Source of the DNA: Micromonospora sp. WMMD980
GTDB lineage: Bacteria; Actinomycetota; Actinomycetes; Mycobacteriales; Micromonosporaceae
Direction of reading: 5' to 3'
Assembly: GCF_029626035.1 (NCBI RefSeq)
Contig: NZ_JARUBE010000003.1
Coordinates: 5,580,001 to 5,644,000 of the forward strand
Length of the DNA stretch: 64,000 bases
This document shows, piece by piece, positions 60,448-64,000 of the stretch. Each line of letters starts with the position of its first letter. Positions within the stretch are counted from its first letter, which is position 1. Under the pieces are notes generated by a model that was given only the letters and a program-made list of their open reading frames with translations, was not told the DNA's origin and searched no databases. Position numbers and translations under genes: made by a program.

Positions 60448-61047
60448 GTGACCGGGTACGCGGCGGTGCTGCTCGCCGGCGGCGCGGCCCGGCGGATGGG
60501 CGGGGTGGACAAGCCGGCCCGTCCGGTCGGCGGCCGGCCGATGTTGCACCGAGTGCTGGCGGCGGTGGCCGAGGCGAGCGAGCGGGTCGTGGTCGGCCCG
60601 TCCGGTCCGGTGCCGGCGGGAACGCGGGTGACCCGGGAGGACCCGCCCGGGGGTGGTCCGGTGGCCGCCACGGCGGCGGGGCTGGCCCTGCTGCGTTCCG
60701 ACCCGCCCGTGGTTGCCCTGCTCGCCGCCGACCTGCCGCTGCTCACCGCCGGCGCGGTGGCCGAGTTGCGGCGCGCGCTCGCCGGGTCGGCCGACGGGGT
60801 GGCCTGTTACGTGGACGGCGACGGCCGCCGCCAGCAGCTCTGCGGGGTCTGGCGCCTGGCCACGCTGCGCGCCGCGCTCGACCGGCTGGCGGCGAGCCGG
60901 GGCGGAACTGTCGACGGCGCTCCGGTACGCGAGCTGCTGGCCGGCACCACGGTCCGGGAGGTGGTCTGGTCCGGTGCCGGGGCGCCGCCCTGGTTCGACT
61001 GCGACACTGACGGGGACGTACGCCGGGCCGAGGAGTGGGCGACATGA
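60448..61047 (+). CDS. mobA: Molybdenum cofactor guanylyltransferase
   Basis: 199 residues: N-terminal nucleotide-binding signature [16 protein letters not shown], then [18 protein letters not shown] and [10 protein letters not shown] with the metal-binding aspartate. It attaches GMP to Moco to form the bis-MGD cofactor used by formate dehydrogenases and nitrate reductases, fitting the adjacent fdhD. Its stop overlaps the next start (ATGA). Confidence 0.92.
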   Translation: MTGYAAVLLAGGAARRMGGVDKPARPVGGRPMLHRVLAAVAEASERVVVGPSGPVPAGTRVTREDPPGGGPVAATAAGLALLRSDPPVVALLAADLPLLTAGAVAELRRALAGSADGVACYVDGDGRRQQLCGVWRLATLRAALDRLAASRGGTVDGAPVRELLAGTTVREVVWSGAGAPPWFDCDTDGDVRRAEEWAT

Positions 61048-61301
61048 CGGTGCTGGACGACTGGCTCACCGCGGCCTGTGCGGAGCTGGACCTGGATCGG
61101 GCCGAGGTGCCCGTTTCGGTGGTGCTCGACGTGGCCCGGGACGTGGCGCACCAGGTGCTCCGGCCGGGCGCGCCGGTCAGCGCGTACCTGTTGGGGGTGG
61201 CCGTGGGGCGCGGCGCGGATCCGGCCGCGGCGGCCGCCCGGATCAGCGCTCTCGCCGGCTCCTGGCCGGTGGAGCTGGACGGGACCACCGGGGCGAAGTA
61301 G
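61044..61301 (+). CDS. Small DUF6457-like protein coupled to mobA
   Basis: 85 residues: [48 protein letters not shown], consistent with the all-helical DUF6457 family that accompanies or is fused to MobA in actinobacteria. Its ATG overlaps the mobA stop by four bases. Probably an accessory factor in Moco handling; the role is unproven. Confidence 0.8.
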   Translation: MTVLDDWLTAACAELDLDRAEVPVSVVLDVARDVAHQVLRPGAPVSAYLLGVAVGRGADPAAAAARISALAGSWPVELDGTTGAK

Positions 61302-61356
61302 TACGTCCGGCCGGAAGTGCCCCTGGGTAGGGTGGCGGGAACGGACGGAGGCGATC

Positions 61357-62457
61357 ATGACGGCAGACCACCCCTCGGCGCCGGTCGACGAGCCTTCCGG
61401 CGGCGCGCCGGAGCAGCACGAGTCGATCCTGCTGGACGAGCCGACCACGGCCGACCTGCGGGCCAAGGTGACCGAGGCCTGGCGGGAGTTCGCCCGCGCC
61501 CTGGCCGATCGGTTGCGCGGACTGCCCGCCGGTGGGCACCTGGAGGTCACCCTCGACCCGACGGCCTCCGGCACGGGGGACGCCGTCTACTCGGTCAGCG
61601 CGGACGCCGGCGCGGAGGGTGGCCTGTCGGCCCGGGCGGTCGGCAACGCCACCCTGCCGCAGGGTTACCGGCTGGACCGGGCGGCGGTGGCCGACATGGT
61701 GGCGCTGGGTTGGTCGCCGCCGGGGGTGGTGTCGGGCTCCGGTGAGCAGTTCGGCCTGGACTGCGGCGTCGACGAGGCGACCCGGTTGTCCGCCGTGCTC
61801 TCCCGGACGCTGCGTGACGTCTACGGCGCCCCGCATCCCGCGTTCCTGGTCTATCTGGTGCACGACGCCGACGGTGAGCCGCTGCCGGTGGAGCCGCTCG
61901 GCACCGCCCGCGCCGAGTTCGGGTCGGACCGGGACGTGGAGGCCGACCTGGACGAGGCGTTGGCCGCCGCGGCGGCGGCGAACGCGGGCGAGAACGACGT
62001 GCTGGCCCTGGAGGAGCGGGTCCGCACGGTCGTCTCGACGATGCTCAAGTCCGACTCCGACCAGGTGCAGGTCGACTCCGACGGTGACATCAACATTCGG
62101 GCCGGCTCGGCCATGGTCTTCGTACGGGTGCGGGACAATCCGCCGCTCGTCGACGTCTTCTCGCCGGTGCTGACCGAGGTCGAGCCGACCGAGCGGCTCT
62201 ACGTGAAGCTCTCCGAGTTGACCAACCGGATGCCGATCGGCCGGCTCTACTGCGCCGACGACACGGTGTGGGCGTCGATCCCGGTCTTCGGCCGTAACTT
62301 CCAGGCCACCCATCTGATGCTCGCCGTGCAGGTGATGACCGGCCTCGCCGACGAGCTGGACGACCGGCTGCACGGCGAGTTCGGCGGCAAGCGGTTCTTC
62401 GGCGAGGGCGACAAGCCGGCGCGGGCGCAGGAGCACCGCACCGGCATGTACCTCTGA
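61357..62457 (+). CDS. Type III secretion chaperone-like (YbjN/CesT-fold) two-domain protein
   Basis: 366 residues. The N-terminal half (LPAGGHLEVTLDPTASGTGDAVY...) and C-terminal half (VSTMLKSDSDQVQVDSDGDINIRAGSAMVFVRV, LYVKLSELTNRMPIGRLYCADDTVWASIPV) look like a TY-Chap-like domain followed by a YbjN/CesT-like domain, common in actinobacteria and of unknown function. GGAGG lies before the ATG, and TAGGGT at 61328-61333 gives a leader of about 17 nt. Confidence 0.8.
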   Translation: MTADHPSAPVDEPSGGAPEQHESILLDEPTTADLRAKVTEAWREFARALADRLRGLPAGGHLEVTLDPTASGTGDAVYSVSADAGAEGGLSARAVGNATLPQGYRLDRAAVADMVALGWSPPGVVSGSGEQFGLDCGVDEATRLSAVLSRTLRDVYGAPHPAFLVYLVHDADGEPLPVEPLGTARAEFGSDRDVEADLDEALAAAAAANAGENDVLALEERVRTVVSTMLKSDSDQVQVDSDGDINIRAGSAMVFVRVRDNPPLVDVFSPVLTEVEPTERLYVKLSELTNRMPIGRLYCADDTVWASIPVFGRNFQATHLMLAVQVMTGLADELDDRLHGEFGGKRFFGEGDKPARAQEHRTGMYL

Positions 62458-62459
62458 GG

Positions 62460-63416
62460 TCAGCGCACGTCGAGCAGGGTCTTGCCGACGGTGGCGCGGG
62501 CTTCCATGGCGGCGTGCGCGTCGGCGGCCCGTTCCAGCGGGAAACGTTGGGCGATCAGCGGCCGGAGCCGGCCGGCCGCGGCCATGGCGAGCGCCTCCTC
62601 GGTGAGTGCGCGCAGCTCGTCGGGTCGAGGTCGGGGTCGTAGCAGCGTCACCCCGCGCTCCGCGGCGACGTCGGCCGGCACATCCGCCCAGGCGCCGCTG
62701 GCCAGCCCGAAGCTGAGCATCCGGCCGCCGTGGTCGAGCAGGTCGAATGCCTGGCGGGCGAGTGTGCCACCGACGCCGTCGAGGACCACGTCGACGGCGC
62801 CGACGGCGGCCCGCACCTGGTCGGCCCAGTTCGGCTCCCGGTAGTCGACCACCACGTCGAGCTTCGCGTCGCGGAGCACGGTGACCTTGTCGGGGCCGCC
62901 GGCGGCGGCCACCACGGTGGCGCCGGCCTGCCCGACGAGCTGCGTCAGCAGGGTGCCGACCCCGCCGGCGGCGGCCTCCACGAGGACCCGCTCGCCGGGC
63001 CGTGGGTCCGCCGCCCGGACCAGCATGAGGGCGGTCCGGCCGTCGGCCAGCACCGCCACCGCCTGATCCAGCGGCAACCCCGGGGGTACGCCGGCCGGCG
63101 CATCCCGGTCGACGACGACGCGCTCGGCATAGCCGCCGGTGCCGCCGGTGCCGGTGACGACGCGCCGGCCGACGAGCGTCGGATCGACCCCGGGGCCGAC
63201 GGCCGCGATCGTGCCGCCGACGCCGTTGCCGGGGATCAACGGCAGGTCACCGGCGAACGGGCCGAAGCCGGTGGCCCGGAACATCGTCTCGACGAAGGTG
63301 ATGTTGGCGTGCGCCACCTCGACGAGGACCTGGCCCGGCCCGGGCGCCGGGTCGGGCGCCGACCCCGCTACGAGCACCTCCGGTCCGCCGAACTCCCGCA
63401 GCCACACCGCACGCAT
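62460..63416 (-). CDS. Zinc-free MDR oxidoreductase (quinone reductase type)
   Basis: 318 residues. Medium-chain reductase without the zinc-binding cysteines: MRAVWLREFGGPEVL, LIPGNGVGGTIAAVGPGVD, the NADPH-binding VEAAAGGVGTLLTQLVGQAG, and a C-terminal PLERAADAHAAMEARATVGKTLLDV. Likely NADPH:quinone reductase-like; electron acceptor unknown. GGGAGG five bases before the ATG. It converges on the YbjN-like gene with two bases between stop codons, and lies 65 bp after an Lrp regulator that may control it. Confidence 0.9.
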   Translation of the reverse strand: MRAVWLREFGGPEVLVAGSAPDPAPGPGQVLVEVAHANITFVETMFRATGFGPFAGDLPLIPGNGVGGTIAAVGPGVDPTLVGRRVVTGTGGTGGYAERVVVDRDAPAGVPPGLPLDQAVAVLADGRTALMLVRAADPRPGERVLVEAAAGGVGTLLTQLVGQAGATVVAAAGGPDKVTVLRDAKLDVVVDYREPNWADQVRAAVGAVDVVLDGVGGTLARQAFDLLDHGGRMLSFGLASGAWADVPADVAAERGVTLLRPRPRPDELRALTEEALAMAAAGRLRPLIAQRFPLERAADAHAAMEARATVGKTLLDVR

Positions 63417-63481
63417 CGCGCCTCCCTCGGCTCTCGTCCGAGCCGAGTCAACGACGTGAAGCGGGGTTGAGGTCAACCCCG

Positions 63482-63940
63482 TCAGGGGTTGGAGGGTCCG
63501 ACGCCGGGCGACTCGACCAACCGGGACAGCACGATGGTGCTGCGGGACGAGGTGACGAACGGTTCGGCGCGCAGCCGTTCCAACGCCTCCTCGAGGTGGG
63601 CGATGTCGGCAGCGCGCAGGTGCACCAGCGCGTCGGCCTCGCCGGAGACGGTGTAGGCGCCGACCACCTCGGGGTGCCGCCGGGCGGCGACGCCGATCTG
63701 CGTGGGGGTGGTCCGGCCGGCGCAGAACAGCTCGACGAAGGCTTCGGTGGTCCAGCCGACGGCGGCGGGGTCGACGACCGCGGTGAAGCCGCGGATCACC
63801 CCGGCGGCGCGCAGCCGGTCGACCCGGCGCTTCACGGCGGGGGCGGAGAGTGACACGCGGGTGCCGATGTCCGCGTAGGAGGCGCGGGCGTCCGCCACGA
63901 GCAACGCAATGATTCGCTGGTCGACCGCGTCTATCTGCAA
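63482..63940 (-). CDS. Lrp/AsnC-family transcriptional regulator
   Basis: 152 residues: N-terminal helix-turn-helix (IDAVDQRIIALLVADARASYADIGTRVSLSAPAVKRRVDRLRAAGVI) and a C-terminal RAM/AsnC ligand domain (VVGAYTVSGEADALVHLRAADIAHLEEALERL). The TTG at 63940 (with AGAGG upstream) is preferred over a TTG seven codons earlier. Possible targets are the downstream quinone reductase and genes beyond the right edge of the window. Confidence 0.9.
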   Translation of the reverse strand: MQIDAVDQRIIALLVADARASYADIGTRVSLSAPAVKRRVDRLRAAGVIRGFTAVVDPAAVGWTTEAFVELFCAGRTTPTQIGVAARRHPEVVGAYTVSGEADALVHLRAADIAHLEEALERLRAEPFVTSSRSTIVLSRLVESPGVGPSNP

Positions 63941-64000
63941 CGTTCCGCCTCTGGGAAGCAATGGTTGTGGCTGTTACCAAAGTTCTACCGTACCTACTCT

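Noticed and set aside
1..64000. tRNA, rRNA, oriC or parS sites
   Set aside because: No cloverleaf-like or rRNA sequence and no TGTTTCACGTGAAACA-type parS was found by reading; the DnaA boxes present are too few and scattered for an origin.

Overview
This 64 kb stretch comes from the chromosome of a high-GC actinobacterium, most likely a member of the Micromonosporaceae (Micromonospora-like). The evidence is very high G+C with G/C-ending codons, frequent GTG/TTG starts, actinobacterial marker families (CwlM, DUF5318, DUF4192, LppU/SCO3897-like, SigE-family ECF sigma factors, mycothiol-type DinB proteins), and a gene order that follows the origin region of Mycobacterium tuberculosis (cwlM-trxA-trxB-sigM-murJ-cca and ino1-padR-DUF5318-ponA-GT-rpsF-ssb-rpsR-rplI-dnaB). 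The window therefore probably lies close to oriC, although dnaA, parA/parB and oriC itself are not inside it. No rRNA, tRNA, CRISPR array, insertion sequence or prophage was seen.

Layout. 0-11 kb: a partial aminotransferase, a GNAT protein, CwlM, the thioredoxin pair trxB-trxA behind a SigR-type promoter, an anti-sigma/SigM pair, a pseudokinase with an extracytoplasmic domain, the lipid II flippase MurJ and the CCA-adding enzyme. 11-20 kb: a secreted subtilase with a double beta-trefoil tail, an NfeD/flotillin pair (flotillin carries an apparent one-base frameshift), a SigE-family sigma/membrane-protein pair, ogt, and padR-ino1 with a clear PadR operator. 20-35 kb: DUF5318, the bifunctional penicillin-binding protein PonA, membrane glycosyltransferase-like proteins, endonuclease IV, the rpsF-ssb-rpsR-rplI operon with a structured leader, and dnaB interrupted by a LAGLIDADG intein. 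35-41 kb: a DinB-type protein, a zinc-ribbon protein, a phosphoribosyltransferase, a GT-C-like membrane protein and a GGDEF-EAL protein, followed by an AT-rich non-coding island. 41-64 kb: molybdenum-cofactor genes in three separate groups (moaC-mog-moeA-moaE; moaA-moaD; fdhD and mobA) interleaved with membrane proteins, an AAA+ ATPase, a PHP-UvrD fusion helicase, a prepilin peptidase, fructosamine kinase, DUF4192, a quinone oxidoreductase and an Lrp/AsnC regulator.

How the parts connect. Cell-wall growth control is concentrated here (CwlM, MurJ, its pseudokinase partner, PonA). Thiol redox is another theme: trxBA under a SigR-like promoter, Ino1 feeding inositol to mycothiol and phosphatidylinositol, and a mycothiol-type DinB protein. 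The Moco genes could serve a formate dehydrogenase or other molybdoenzyme encoded elsewhere.

Most interesting non-genic signals: two copies of the palindrome TCTAGC-N6-GCTAGA around the AAA+ ATPase promoter; an rpsF leader that pairs with its own Shine-Dalgarno; a strongly structured block upstream of it; unusual codon patches at both known intein insertion sites of dnaB; twelve identical 17-bp tandem repeats before mobA; a 30-bp perfect palindrome inside the DUF4192 gene; and a recurring TANNNT box placed for leaderless transcription in about a dozen genes.
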